Below, in pieces: positions 44,729 through 53,710 of a stretch of 64,000 nt of DNA. Origin of the DNA: Bacillota bacterium (GTDB lineage Bacteria; Bacillota; Clostridia; Lachnospirales; Lachnospiraceae); NCBI GenBank assembly GCA_023423335.1, contig JAFAFU010000070.1, positions 25,538-89,537 on the forward strand, read 5' to 3'. Within the stretch, counting starts at the first letter, position 1. Every line of letters starts with the position of its first letter. The notes beneath the pieces were generated by a model. That model did no database searches. It was not told where the DNA came from and worked only from the letters and a program-made list of their open reading frames with translations. Made by a program: the position numbers and the translations under genes.

Positions 44729-46597
44729 ATGAGAAAATTAGCACTGACGGACGAAATACTGCTGTCCGTGGAAAAGCCCGCCCGCTATATCGGCGGAGAG
44801 GTGAACATGAGGGTGAAGAACCCGAAGGAAGTTGATATCCGGTTTTGTATGTGCTTCCCCGATGTGTACGAGATAGGAATGTCACACCTGGGAATTCAAA
44901 TATTATACGATATATTGAACCGCAGGGAAGACACCTGGTGTGAACGGGTTTATTCCCCATGGGTGGATCTTCATAAGCGGATGAGGGAGCAGAGTATCCC
45001 TCTTTTTGCATTGGAAAGCCAGGAGCCGGTTAAGAATTTTGATTTCCTTGGAATCACCCTGCAGTACGAGATGTGTTACACCAATATTCTTCAGGTACTG
45101 GAGCTGGCACAGATTCCTCTCTTCGCGAAGGACAGGAGGGAAAAGGATCCGATTGTCATCGGCGGCGGACCCTGCAGCTATAATCCGGAACCCATTGCGG
45201 ATTTCTTTGATTTCTTCTATATCGGAGAGGGTGAGACTGCCTATAATGAGCTTCTGGATGCCTATAAGGGATGCAGGGCTATGGGCTGCTCCCGGAAGGA
45301 ATATTTAAGACGGGTGGCACAGATTGAAGGGATGTATGTGCCTTCTTTTTATGACGTGGAATATAAGGAAGACGGTACTATCCTTAGTATCACGAAAAAT
45401 GAGCCGGCTGCGCCGGACCGGGTAAGGAAGCAGGTGGAAATGAACTTAAGTGAAGCCTGCTATCCCACAAAACCGCTGGTCCCCTTTATCAAAGCGACAC
45501 AGGACCGCGTCGTACTGGAAATCCAGAGAGGATGTATCCGGGGCTGCAGATTCTGTCAGGCCGGGATGATTTACCGTCCGACCAGAGAGAGGGACGTAGA
45601 GTATCTGAAACAATGTGCCCATGAGATGCTGAAATCCACGGGTCATGAGGAAATCTCCTTAAGCTCCTTAAGCTCCAGCGATTATTCCAGGCTTCAGGAA
45701 CTGGTGTATTATCTGATTGAAGAGTTCGGGGAAAAGGGAGTGAATATTTCCCTGCCCTCTCTCAGGATTGATGCCTTTGCCCTGGATGTTATGGGAAAGG
45801 TCCAGGATGTAAGAAAAAGCAGCCTGACCTTTGCACCGGAGGCCGGTTCCCAGAGACTCAGGGATGTTATCAATAAGGGACTTAGTGAGGAAGCGATCCT
45901 TAAGGGAGCTATGGATGCCTTCCGGAGCGGCTGGAACCGGGTGAAGCTGTATTTCATGATGGGACTTCCGACCGAGACCATGGAGGATATTGAAGGAATT
46001 GCCGTATTATCCGACCGGATCGCAAGGGAATACTATACGATACCAAAGGAGCAGAGAAACGGTAAGGTCAGTATTGTATCCAGTACCTCCTTTTTCGTTC
46101 CGAAGCCCTTTACCCCGTTCCAGTGGTCCGGAATGAATACCGGTGAAGAATATATTATGAAGCAAAGGTATCTGCGCTCGAAATTTAATGAGCAGTTAAA
46201 CCGGAAAAGCATCAAATTTAACTGGCATGAGGCGGAGCTGAGTGTTCTGGAGGGTGTATTGGCCAGAGGCGACCGTAAGATAAGCAAGGTAATCTATGAT
46301 GCCTATCAGGCCGGCTGCCTTTATGATTCCTGGAGTGAGCATTTCCGTTATGAAAAGTGGGTGGAGGCCTTTGAGAAGAATGGCATCCCGATGGAATTCT
46401 ACAGTAGTAGAGAAAGGGAAGAGGATGAAATCTTCCCCTGGGATTTCATTGATGTGGGCGTATCCAAGGATTTTCTGCTGCGGGAATACAAAAGGGCAAT
46501 CGGAGAGAAGGTCACCCCAAACTGCAGGCAGACCTGTTTTAATTGCGGAGCAAAAGCCTTCGGAGGCGGAGTGTGTTTTGAAGGAGGCAGTCAATGA
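44729..46597 (+). CDS. B12-binding-domain radical SAM protein (TIGR03960 family)
   Basis: 622 residues from ATG 44729 (AAAGGA upstream). An N-terminal B12-binding-like Rossmann region carries FCMCFPDVYEIGMSHLG and the GGGPCSYNPEPIADFFDFFYIGEGE stretch; the radical SAM core has Cys269, Cys273 and Cys276 in GCIRGCRFCQAG, ligating the [4Fe-4S] cluster. A C-terminal Cys-rich region follows (CRQTCFNCGAKAFGGGVC). This family is linked to DUF2344 and rng in many Clostridia; a tRNA- or ribosome-modifying role is suspected but unproven. It overlaps the next gene by 4 bases. Confidence 0.92.
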   Translation: MRKLALTDEILLSVEKPARYIGGEVNMRVKNPKEVDIRFCMCFPDVYEIGMSHLGIQILYDILNRREDTWCERVYSPWVDLHKRMREQSIPLFALESQEPVKNFDFLGITLQYEMCYTNILQVLELAQIPLFAKDRREKDPIVIGGGPCSYNPEPIADFFDFFYIGEGETAYNELLDAYKGCRAMGCSRKEYLRRVAQIEGMYVPSFYDVEYKEDGTILSITKNEPAAPDRVRKQVEMNLSEACYPTKPLVPFIKATQDRVVLEIQRGCIRGCRFCQAGMIYRPTRERDVEYLKQCAHEMLKSTGHEEISLSSLSSSDYSRLQELVYYLIEEFGEKGVNISLPSLRIDAFALDVMGKVQDVRKSSLTFAPEAGSQRLRDVINKGLSEEAILKGAMDAFRSGWNRVKLYFMMGLPTETMEDIEGIAVLSDRIAREYYTIPKEQRNGKVSIVSSTSFFVPKPFTPFQWSGMNTGEEYIMKQRYLRSKFNEQLNRKSIKFNWHEAELSVLEGVLARGDRKISKVIYDAYQAGCLYDSWSEHFRYEKWVEAFEKNGIPMEFYSSREREEDEIFPWDFIDVGVSKDFLLREYKRAIGEKVTPNCRQTCFNCGAKAFGGGVCFEGGSQ

Positions 46598-47433
46598 AGG
46601 TACGAATCAAATTCCAGAAATATGGAGCTATGAAGTTTATCGGGCATCTGGATGTCATGAGATATTTCCAGAAGGCCTTCCGAAGAGCCGGATTGGACAA
46701 TGAATATTCCAAAGGCTTCAACCCCCATCAGATCATGTCCTTTGCCGCACCGCTGGGAGTAGGGCTCACCAGTGACGGAGAATATCTGGATGTCGAATTG
46801 AAATCCTCCGATTCTCCTGATGCTATGATTGAACGGATAAATGCCGCTATGACGGAGGGCTTTAGGATTATCGGCTTCAAGCTCTTAAAGGACAGGGAAG
46901 AGAACCGGAAGAATGTCACAGCCATGGCGTTGGTAGCCTCTGCGGATTATCTGGTTTCCTTAAAGGATGGATATCCGCTTCCGGATGGGATCAATACCCC
47001 GGAAAGCTTTCAGAAGGCCTTTGAAGCATTTTATGCCGGCTCGGAAATTGTTATCAAAAAGAAGACGAAAACCAGTGAAAAGATAGTGGATATCAAGCCG
47101 ATGATTACCTTTGCCGCATTCACTGAGGAAGAATATGAGAAGCGTAAGAGAGATACCTTACAGGGGATGCCTTCCGGCCCTGCAGGTGAAAATACAGAAG
47201 GGACCGGGAGACCGGAAAGTGCTGCCGACCGGTATGAGAATGCAATCAAGGTTTATCTTCAGCTGGATACGGGCAGTTCCGGCAATCTGAAGCCGGAGCT
47301 GGTGATGGAAGCCTTCTGCAATAGTCTGGGTATTGAATATAAGGACTTTGCATGGCAGGTACACCGGATCGAGGTCTATGCCAAAGAGGAAGAAAGCGGC
47401 AGGCTGATTTCTCTGGACAAGCTGGATAGATAA
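46594..47433 (+). CDS. Radical SAM-associated DUF2344 protein (TIGR03936 family)
   Basis: 279 residues. The start (ATGA overlap) begins MKVRIKFQKYGAMKFIGHLDVMRYFQKAFRRAGL, the recognisable TIGR03936 N-terminus, and FNPHQIMSFAAPLGVGLTSDGEY follows. In some genomes this domain is fused to the radical SAM protein, so the two very likely form one complex or pathway. The C-terminal part, with linker around residue 190, is less conserved. Substrate unknown. Confidence 0.88.
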   Translation: MKVRIKFQKYGAMKFIGHLDVMRYFQKAFRRAGLDNEYSKGFNPHQIMSFAAPLGVGLTSDGEYLDVELKSSDSPDAMIERINAAMTEGFRIIGFKLLKDREENRKNVTAMALVASADYLVSLKDGYPLPDGINTPESFQKAFEAFYAGSEIVIKKKTKTSEKIVDIKPMITFAAFTEEEYEKRKRDTLQGMPSGPAGENTEGTGRPESAADRYENAIKVYLQLDTGSSGNLKPELVMEAFCNSLGIEYKDFAWQVHRIEVYAKEEESGRLISLDKLDR

Positions 47434-47476
47434 TGATTGGGAAAAATAGAAATTCGGAATGTTTTAGGAGCGGGGT

Positions 47477-48685
47477 ATGGATCAGAAGCTTGTGATTACG
47501 AAACAGGAGAATAAGATTGTATCGGCCTTCTTTGAAGGTATGGATATGGTGCAGGTTACCGTTAATGCGGCACAGGGCGGCGGGATTCTGGGCAATATTT
47601 ATCTTGGAAAGGTTAAGAACATTATAAAGAACATCAATGCCGCTTTTGTTGAGATAGAGGGCGGCAGGATGTGTTATTATTCCATGGCGGAAAACCGTTA
47701 TCCAATCATGGCGAACCGTACTACGGAAGACTCAGGCAAATCTGAGGGAAGCCCGTTAAAGATCGGAGATGAGCTGATTGTCCAGGTGTCCAGGGAGGAT
47801 GTGAAAACCAAAGCCCCTGTAGTAACCTCAAACATTAATCTGACCGGGAAATACATTGCCCTGACCCATGGGAAGACTACCCTTGGAGTATCCGCCAAGA
47901 TTGAAGATGAAAAGGAGCGGCGGCGGCTTAAAGATATTGTGAAGCGCCAGGAGTTGAAAGGCTATGGCTTTATCATACGGACCAATGCAGCCTATATGCC
48001 GGAGGAGGTAATCCTCCGGGAATTACAGAAGCTTCGGGAAACCTATGAGAATATCCGGACCTTCGGCATTCATCAGAGCCGCTTCGACCTGCTATACAGC
48101 ACGCCGCCGAATTATATCTGTGATATCCGGGATGGATATGCGGACCATGTGGATGAGTTTATTACGGATGACCAGGAACTATATGGGCATATCAGGGACT
48201 ATCTGGAGCGATATCAGGCTGAGGATATCGGAAAGCTTAGATACTACCAGGAGCCTTCCTTAAGTCTGGCCAATCTGTATGGCATCCATGAGAAACTGAA
48301 GGATGCCTTAAAGTTCCTGGTATGGCTTAAGTCCGGCGGTACGCTGGTGATCCAGCCGACGGAGGCGCTGACGGTGATTGATGTAAATACCGGAAAAGCG
48401 GTGGCGGGAAAGAAGAAGGTTCAGGAGACCTTTCTGAAGGTTAACAGAGAGGCTGCGAAGGAGATTGCAAAGCAGCTCCGTCTGAGGAACTTAAGCGGAA
48501 TTATTATTATTGATTTCATTGATATGGAGCTTAAGAAGGATAAGGAGCTTCTGATGGAGGAGCTGGAGGGCTATTTTAAGCTGGATCCGGTAAAGACCAC
48601 CCTGGTGGATATGACAGCACTGGGACTGGTTGAGGTGACCAGAAAGAAGGTCCGTAAACCTCTTCATGAGCAGGTGAGGGAATAG
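47477..48685 (+). CDS. rng: Ribonuclease E/G
   Basis: 402 residues. It lacks long extensions and so is RNase G-sized, slightly short. The S1-like domain is at residues 28-110 (GGGILGNIYLGKVKNIIKNINAAFVEI); the catalytic core has TLVIQPTEALTVIDVNTGKAV with metal-binding Asp, and IIIIDFIDMELKKDKELL. The typical C-terminal CPxCxGxG zinc link of E. coli RNase E is not visible; the chain ends soon after RKKVRKPLHEQ, as in other Clostridial versions. It processes rRNA and mRNA 5' monophosphate ends. Confidence 0.92.
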   Translation: MDQKLVITKQENKIVSAFFEGMDMVQVTVNAAQGGGILGNIYLGKVKNIIKNINAAFVEIEGGRMCYYSMAENRYPIMANRTTEDSGKSEGSPLKIGDELIVQVSREDVKTKAPVVTSNINLTGKYIALTHGKTTLGVSAKIEDEKERRRLKDIVKRQELKGYGFIIRTNAAYMPEEVILRELQKLRETYENIRTFGIHQSRFDLLYSTPPNYICDIRDGYADHVDEFITDDQELYGHIRDYLERYQAEDIGKLRYYQEPSLSLANLYGIHEKLKDALKFLVWLKSGGTLVIQPTEALTVIDVNTGKAVAGKKKVQETFLKVNREAAKEIAKQLRLRNLSGIIIIDFIDMELKKDKELLMEELEGYFKLDPVKTTLVDMTALGLVEVTRKKVRKPLHEQVRE

Positions 48686-48714
48686 GGGTTAAGAAAGTAT
48701 AAGCAGGTAGACGT

Positions 48715-49185
48715 ATGATAAAGACAAATGTGATGCGCCTGTTGGAGCAGGCAGGAATTAGATACCGGGCTATGGAATATGAAGTGGATGAGAATAATTT
48801 GGGCGGAGAGCATGCGGCAGAACTAATCGGTATGCCGCCGGAACAGGTTTTTAAGACCCTGGTGGCAAAAGGGGAGAAGAAGGGTTTCGTGGTATTCTGC
48901 ATCCCGGTTAACCTGGAATTAAATCTGAAGAAGGCTGCCGCGGCAATTGGGGATAAAAAGATTGAGATGCTCCATGTCAGGGAGCTTCTGAGTACAACCG
49001 GATATATCCGCGGAGGCTGCTCCCCCATCGGTATGAAGAAGAAATTTCCCACCTATATGGACGAGACAGCTATTCTCTATGAGGAGATCGCCGTCAGCGC
49101 CGGTGTTCGGGGCTGCCAGCTGTGCATACCCAGGGAGCAGCTGGTAGAATATATTGGTGCCGAGCTTATTGATGTTGCTGAATAA
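48715..49185 (+). CDS. ybaK: Cys-tRNA(Pro)/Cys-tRNA(Cys) deacylase YbaK
   Basis: 156 residues of the YbaK/ProX editing fold. Marks: TLVAKGEKKGFVVFCIPVNLELNLKKAAAAIG with the conserved Lys, and GYIRGGCSPIGMKKKFPTYMDE, the YbaK-type GxxSPxG loop. It hydrolyses mischarged Cys-tRNA(Pro). It lies 29 bases after rng, probably in the same transcript, followed by an independent promoter for the DUF1576 gene. Confidence 0.92.
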   Translation: MIKTNVMRLLEQAGIRYRAMEYEVDENNLGGEHAAELIGMPPEQVFKTLVAKGEKKGFVVFCIPVNLELNLKKAAAAIGDKKIEMLHVRELLSTTGYIRGGCSPIGMKKKFPTYMDETAILYEEIAVSAGVRGCQLCIPREQLVEYIGAELIDVAE

Positions 49186-49225
49186 GAGCGGTAAAATTAG
49201 AAAAATCAAGATAAAAATGTAATAC

Positions 49226-49254
49226 TTGATACTGTTTTACGGATCGTGTATAAT
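49226..49254 (+). promoter_or_regulatory. Promoter of the DUF1576 gene
   Basis: TTGATA (49226-49231), 17-base spacer, TATAAT (49249-49254). The GTG at 49246 overlaps this -10 element and therefore cannot be the start codon. Confidence 0.8.
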
Positions 49255-49299
49255 AGTAAACAGCGGGAACGACGCCAGATTATTTTAGGAGGGATATCT

Positions 49300-50565
49300 A
49301 TACAGAGACAGCAAAAGACGGGGCAGGAGAGACCGGAAGCCACCAACAGAACGAAATACCTATTTCTATTGATTTATGCACTTTCCTTACTTCTGTTTGG
49401 TTTAATGGCAGATAAGCCCCAAAGGATTTTAGAAGGACTATACTCCATCGTTTTGAGTCCGGATATCCTGATTACGGATTATATCGCAGTGGGTGGGATG
49501 GGGGCCTGCTTTGTTAATTCAGGATTGGTGACGCTGGCAGCTATTATCCTGCTGCTTGTATTAAGGATTGATCTGGACGGAAGATCCTATATCGCTGTAT
49601 TTCTTATGTCCAGCTTTGCGTTATTCGGTAAGAATATCGTAAATATCTGGGTAATCATCCTCGGTGTATATCTCTATACCAAATTCAAAAAAGAACGTTT
49701 TTCTGACAATGTAACTACGGCGCTTCTGGGAACCAGTATGGCACCGGCAGTTACGGAGCTTTTATTTCACATCGATCAGCCCCTTTGGATCAGGCTGGTC
49801 TTAACACTTCTGATCGGCAGCTTTATCGGTTTTATACTGCCGCCTTTAACAGCTCATGTATTTGCCTTTCATAAGGGATATAACCTGTATAATGTGGGGT
49901 TTGCTGCAGGTATCATCGGTACCGTTGCGGTTGCCCTGTCCATTTCCTATGGGTTTGAACCCAGGAGTCATCTGATCTGGAGCTCCGGAAATAATATTAT
50001 CCTGGGAATTTATCTATCTGTTATCTTTCTTGCGTTTATTCTGACAGGCTATATTCTGAACCATAATTCCTTTCACGGAGTGAAAAATATTATGAATAGC
50101 AATGGCAGATTAGCCAGTGATTTTATCAAGTCGGAGAGCTTCGGGGCCAGTCTGGTCAACATGGGACTGAACGGCTTTGTTGGGATGGGATATGTCCTGG
50201 CGGTGGGCGGCCCTCTAAACGGACCGACCATAGGAGGTATCTTAACCATTGTCGGTTTTGGAGCCTATGGAAAGAATGTCAAAAATATTACACCAATCAT
50301 GCTTGGCGGATTTATCGGGGTAGTGACAAAGATTTGGGAGGTTGATGATCCAAGGCTGCTGCTGGCAGCACTATTTGGAACAGCTTTGGCACCGATTTCC
50401 GGTGTCTATGGATGGAAATACGGAATGATTGCCGGTTTTATCAATTCTTCTGTTGTTTTAAGCGTCGGTATTTTGCATGGTGGTATGAACCTGTATAATA
50501 CCGGTTTTTCCTCAGGTATTGTTGCTGCGATCATGATACCGGTCATCCGTTCAATCAAAAAGTAA
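49300..50565 (+). CDS. DUF1576 membrane protein with apparent AUA start
   Basis: 421 residues with about ten membrane segments. Two halves repeat one pattern: GACFVNSGL ... LFGKNIVNIWVIILGV in the first, GASLVNMGLNGF ... AYGKNVKNITPIMLGG in the second, an internal duplication typical of DUF1576. Function unknown; transport is likely. The start is odd: AGGAGGG at 49287-49293 is followed at 6 bases by ATA (49300), and no ATG, GTG or TTG exists in frame until 49366, inside the first membrane helix. Either an AUA start, poor but used (as for infC with AUU), or a base error. The promoter at 49226 excludes upstream starts. Confidence 0.8.
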   Translation: MQRQQKTGQERPEATNRTKYLFLLIYALSLLLFGLMADKPQRILEGLYSIVLSPDILITDYIAVGGMGACFVNSGLVTLAAIILLLVLRIDLDGRSYIAVFLMSSFALFGKNIVNIWVIILGVYLYTKFKKERFSDNVTTALLGTSMAPAVTELLFHIDQPLWIRLVLTLLIGSFIGFILPPLTAHVFAFHKGYNLYNVGFAAGIIGTVAVALSISYGFEPRSHLIWSSGNNIILGIYLSVIFLAFILTGYILNHNSFHGVKNIMNSNGRLASDFIKSESFGASLVNMGLNGFVGMGYVLAVGGPLNGPTIGGILTIVGFGAYGKNVKNITPIMLGGFIGVVTKIWEVDDPRLLLAALFGTALAPISGVYGWKYGMIAGFINSSVVLSVGILHGGMNLYNTGFSSGIVAAIMIPVIRSIKK

Positions 50566-50884
50566 AGGGTTGATTACTGGCCTCATAAGCTTTGATCGAA
50601 AAACAATTGCGAATGATTGAAAAAATAACTGCTAATTTATTGATTAATTATTCAATATATAGTATTATTATGTTATGTGCGTGCAAGTTATAGATAAATT
50701 TCGTTCTAATTAATGAAAAGTGTAATAACTTTCATTTCATGGCTTTTTCTTTACAGCATTCGAAGTTTTCGTTCAATATTTTTTATGTTTCATACATATC
50801 AATGCGTTTATTGAACTCAATGTAAGCAGTATTCCATTGAATCATTTAGCTTGTATGTTCATCAATTTGAAATGGGAGATCGTG
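50566..50884 (+). promoter_or_regulatory. Promoter and long leader of the DUF1538-PII operon
   Basis: A promoter TTGATT (50640-50645), 17-base spacer, TATTAT (50663-50668) leaves a leader of about 210 bases before the DUF1538 start. It contains AATGAAA...TTTCATT (50713-50737), a weak hairpin, and no recognised riboswitch. No gene is seen here; the length suggests regulation at RNA level but that is speculative. Confidence 0.5.
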
Positions 50885-52603
50885 ATGAATAATATGAACC
50901 TAAAAAGTAAACTCAATATTTTTGCCACCACGTTAAAAGAAGTTTTTATATCTTCACTACCTCTTGCAGCAATTATAATTATTGTTTGTGGTTTTATTGC
51001 TCCCCTGAACAGCATGAAAGACTATATTAAATTAATCGTTGGCTATGCCAGTGTTGTTTTGGGTCAAACCTTGTTTTTGGATGGATTAAATATTAGTATC
51101 CTTCCCATAGGAAAGCTTGTTGGCGGATCGTTAATAAAGCTTAAGAAGGCGGCGTTTATTATCTTTTTCGGTCTTGTTTTCGGCCTGCTTGCTACGGTTG
51201 CCGAGCCTGCTTTAACTGTATTGGCAAAGCAGACAAACATGGTCATGCCAATCATTAATGAAACGGTTTTTATCTGGATTATGGGTATCGGAATCGGTAT
51301 TATGGTCGGCTTTTCTCTATTTCGGCTTTTGAAGGACCTAAATATTAAAGTAGTTTTTGCCGTTCTGTATATCGTAACCTTCATAACGATTTTCTTTGTT
51401 CCCAAGGAGTTTGTTGCCTTAGCCTTTGACGGCAGCGGAGCAACGACAGGAGATATTTCCGTACCCTTTATTCTGGCATTGGGCATGGGCGTTTCTGTTA
51501 CCATGTCCAAGCACAAAAGCAATGATGATACGTTTGGAATCATAGGTCTGGCTTCGGTAGGCCCCATCCTTGCATTGGCCATCTATGGATTAATTCTTAA
51601 CAGCCGGTATCATGGTGTACTGCCTGCGGAGCAGATATACGCTCCAGGCACTGCGGTAACCTTAAGCGAGATAATTTCCAGCAACCTTTTGGGGGTAGCC
51701 CTGGCACTTTTGCCGGTCATAATCGTATTTTTGCCTTTTCAATTTTTCCTGATCAGGCAGCCCAGAAAGGAATTTATAAATATTTTGCTCGGAACGGTCA
51801 TCGTATTTATTGGCTTATTAATTTTCCTGTCAGGGATTGATTATGGATTTGCCTTTGCCGGTAAATACATCGGAGAAGTCTTCCTGGATGCCTCCCGGCC
51901 GGAATGGTTCAAATGGCTCCTTCTTGTTGTCGGATATATTTTAGGGGCAGCGATTACCTTATCGGAACCGGCTGTTACGGTATTGGGAGAACAACTGGAG
52001 GAGATAACCAACGGTCATATTAAAAAGATTACAATTCGTATGACACTTGCCATAGGCATAGGATTTGCCTCGTTGCTTGCCATGGTAAAGATTTTGACAG
52101 AGATCAATATATTATGGTTTTTAGTGCCCCTCTATGGGATTGCACTTATTATGATGATATTTACTCCGAAGCTGTTCGTGGGATTGGCATTTGACTCCGG
52201 CGGAGTATCCGGCGGTGCCTTAACCTCCGCATTTCTGACACCCCTCACTCTTGGAGCAGCTCAGGCTGTAGCCGCCGTATCCGACTCCGGCGGGCAATCG
52301 ATTTTGGTTAATGGTTTCGGAATTATTGCATTTATTTCGGTAACCCCATTGATTGCTGTTCAATTATTAGGTATAGTGTATGATATAGCGATTAAGAAGG
52401 TAGACAGATCCCAAGAGGATGTCGAAATTGATGGTTTGGAAGAGTTGGCTTTACTTACCGGTCATGTTGATGGATTGAATGAGGATTATAAAGAGGAAGA
52501 CCTCGTTGACGGCATGGAAGATATGCGGCCCGATATCAGCATGGATAACAGTAACAGCTTGGAGCAGAATATCATAGAGGAGGGAAATAACAACCTTGAC
52601 TGA
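50885..52603 (+). CDS. DUF1538 membrane protein
   Basis: 572 residues from ATG 50885 (GGGAG upstream). Two homologous halves of about 230 residues: each has a helix pair with AEPALTVLAKQ / SEPAVTVLGEQ and a PKEFVALAFDGSG / PKLFVGLAFDSGG loop, so the protein is an internal duplication with pseudo-twofold symmetry, as in many transporters. The negatively charged tail (from about residue 510) is cytoplasmic. Function of DUF1538 is unknown; the two PII-like genes immediately downstream strongly suggest a regulated transporter whose cargo or energy state is sensed by PII. It overlaps the next gene by 8 bases. Confidence 0.9.
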   Translation: MNNMNLKSKLNIFATTLKEVFISSLPLAAIIIIVCGFIAPLNSMKDYIKLIVGYASVVLGQTLFLDGLNISILPIGKLVGGSLIKLKKAAFIIFFGLVFGLLATVAEPALTVLAKQTNMVMPIINETVFIWIMGIGIGIMVGFSLFRLLKDLNIKVVFAVLYIVTFITIFFVPKEFVALAFDGSGATTGDISVPFILALGMGVSVTMSKHKSNDDTFGIIGLASVGPILALAIYGLILNSRYHGVLPAEQIYAPGTAVTLSEIISSNLLGVALALLPVIIVFLPFQFFLIRQPRKEFINILLGTVIVFIGLLIFLSGIDYGFAFAGKYIGEVFLDASRPEWFKWLLLVVGYILGAAITLSEPAVTVLGEQLEEITNGHIKKITIRMTLAIGIGFASLLAMVKILTEINILWFLVPLYGIALIMMIFTPKLFVGLAFDSGGVSGGALTSAFLTPLTLGAAQAVAAVSDSGGQSILVNGFGIIAFISVTPLIAVQLLGIVYDIAIKKVDRSQEDVEIDGLEELALLTGHVDGLNEDYKEEDLVDGMEDMRPDISMDNSNSLEQNIIEEGNNNLD

Positions 52604-52910
52604 GTGTGAATATGGTGTTGATTTTTTAACTTTGATAGCAGGCAGAAAGCATAAAGATGAAATCTTAAAATTGCTGTTGGACTCCGGGTGTCATCTTATC
52701 GACGTAGTATATGCCAAAGGATCGGTACAAACCGGATATTTTAAAGATATGCTGGGGCTTGTACCGGAGGAGAAGAAGGTTATGATTACCTGCTTAATTA
52801 AAGGTAATTTATCCGGCCGATTGCTGGAACAATTAATTACGAAATTCGAGTTTGACAAACCTAATACAGGCATTGCTTTTGTTGTTCCTGTGGATAAGTT
52901 GTCAGTATAA
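52596..52910 (+). CDS. PII-like signalling protein 1
   Basis: 104 residues, TTG start at 52596 overlapping the DUF1538 stop; GAGGAGGGA lies 10 bases upstream. The pattern beta-alpha-beta (FLTLIAGRKHKDEILKLLLDSGCHLIDVVYAKGS), a loop in place of the T-loop, then KKVMITCLIKGNLSGRLLEQLI and a final GIAFVVPVDKLSV fits the PII ferredoxin-like fold. The T-loop is short and lacks the usual Tyr51 uridylylation site, so ligand-driven, not covalent, regulation is more likely. Confidence 0.8.
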   Translation: MTECEYGVDFLTLIAGRKHKDEILKLLLDSGCHLIDVVYAKGSVQTGYFKDMLGLVPEEKKVMITCLIKGNLSGRLLEQLITKFEFDKPNTGIAFVVPVDKLSV

Positions 52911-52925
52911 TTTGAGGAGGATGAA

Positions 52926-53282
52926 ATGATTAATAGTAATATGAAAGCCTTGTATATCGTTATCAATGCAGGATTCGCTGAACAAGTAGTGGAATTTATC
53001 CGTTCAAAAGGCTCAACCGGTGCTACTATAATCAATGCTCGCGGTATTAGTTCGTTACACAAAGAGATCATGGGAATTAGTACCGACAGTGAAAAAGAAA
53101 TGATATTAACTCTTACTGACAATGAAACCGCTGACAAGATTATGGAAGCCATAAAGCAAAACCCAAGATTCAGGGCGGTTGCCCACGGTGTTTGTTTTGT
53201 ATTACCGGTAACGAAAGCCATTGGTCTTAGCCAGAACCTTGCCGGATCTTCAGCCGGGGTTTCGGATGAAAACAAGTATTGA
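52926..53282 (+). CDS. PII-like signalling protein 2
   Basis: 118 residues with GGAGG upstream of ATG 52926. The PII fold is plain: ALYIVINAGFAEQVVEFIRSKGSTGATIINARGIS, then EMILTLTDNETADKIMEAI and GVCFVLPVTKA, closer to canonical P-II proteins than its neighbour. A C-terminal extension of about 15 residues is Ser/Gly-rich. Two non-identical PII-like genes could form homo- or hetero-trimers. Its stop overlaps the -35 of the rplU promoter. Confidence 0.85.
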   Translation: MINSNMKALYIVINAGFAEQVVEFIRSKGSTGATIINARGISSLHKEIMGISTDSEKEMILTLTDNETADKIMEAIKQNPRFRAVAHGVCFVLPVTKAIGLSQNLAGSSAGVSDENKY

Positions 53283-53307
53283 CAAAATACACGGCTTGTG
53301 ATACCAT
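53279..53307 (+). promoter_or_regulatory. Promoter of rplU-prp-rpmA
   Basis: TTGACA (53279-53284), 17-base spacer, TACCAT (53302-53307). The perfect -35 overlaps the stop of the second PII-like gene. Confidence 0.65.
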
Positions 53308-53391
53308 ATTTCAGTGTGCCGCACAATGAGGTTTAAGTTTCGGATTTTACGGACACCGTAATTGGCGAGTAATGATAATAGGAGGTGCCAT
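53308..53391 (+). promoter_or_regulatory. Possible L21 autoregulatory leader
   Basis: The transcript leader before rplU corresponds in position to the L21 leader RNA of Firmicutes. A short hairpin ACGG-ACA-CCGT is visible near 53350. I cannot confirm the full structure by eye. Confidence 0.35.
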
Positions 53392-53700
53392 ATGTACGCA
53401 ATTATTGCAACTGGTGGTAAACAGTACAAGGTAGCGGAAGGCGATATCATTAGAGTAGAGAAGCTTGGTTTGGAAGCAGGAGCATCCTATACTTTTGACC
53501 AGGTACTTGCAGTTAATAACGGCGAGTTAGTAGTAGGAAATCCTACTGTAGAAAACGCCAAGGTTTCTGCAACTGTTGTTGAAGAAGGCAAAGGGAAAAA
53601 AGTCATTGTCTACAGATACAAGAGAAAGTCCGGATATCACAAGAAGAACGGCCATAGACAAGCATATACCAAGGTTAAGATTGACAAGATTAATGCATAG
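53392..53700 (+). CDS. rplU: 50S ribosomal protein L21
   Basis: 102 residues from ATG 53392 after GGAGGTG. The N-terminus [25 protein letters not shown] and C-terminal [21 protein letters not shown] are the L21 signatures. First gene of the canonical rplU-prp-rpmA trio. Confidence 0.98.
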   Translation: MYAIIATGGKQYKVAEGDIIRVEKLGLEAGASYTFDQVLAVNNGELVVGNPTVENAKVSATVVEEGKGKKVIVYRYKRKSGYHKKNGHRQAYTKVKIDKINA

Positions 53701-53710
53701 GTAATGGTAT

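Noticed and set aside
49246..49299. GTG 49246 as start of the DUF1576 protein
   Set aside because: It overlaps a TATAAT -10 with a matching -35 and lies upstream of the AGGAGGG site.
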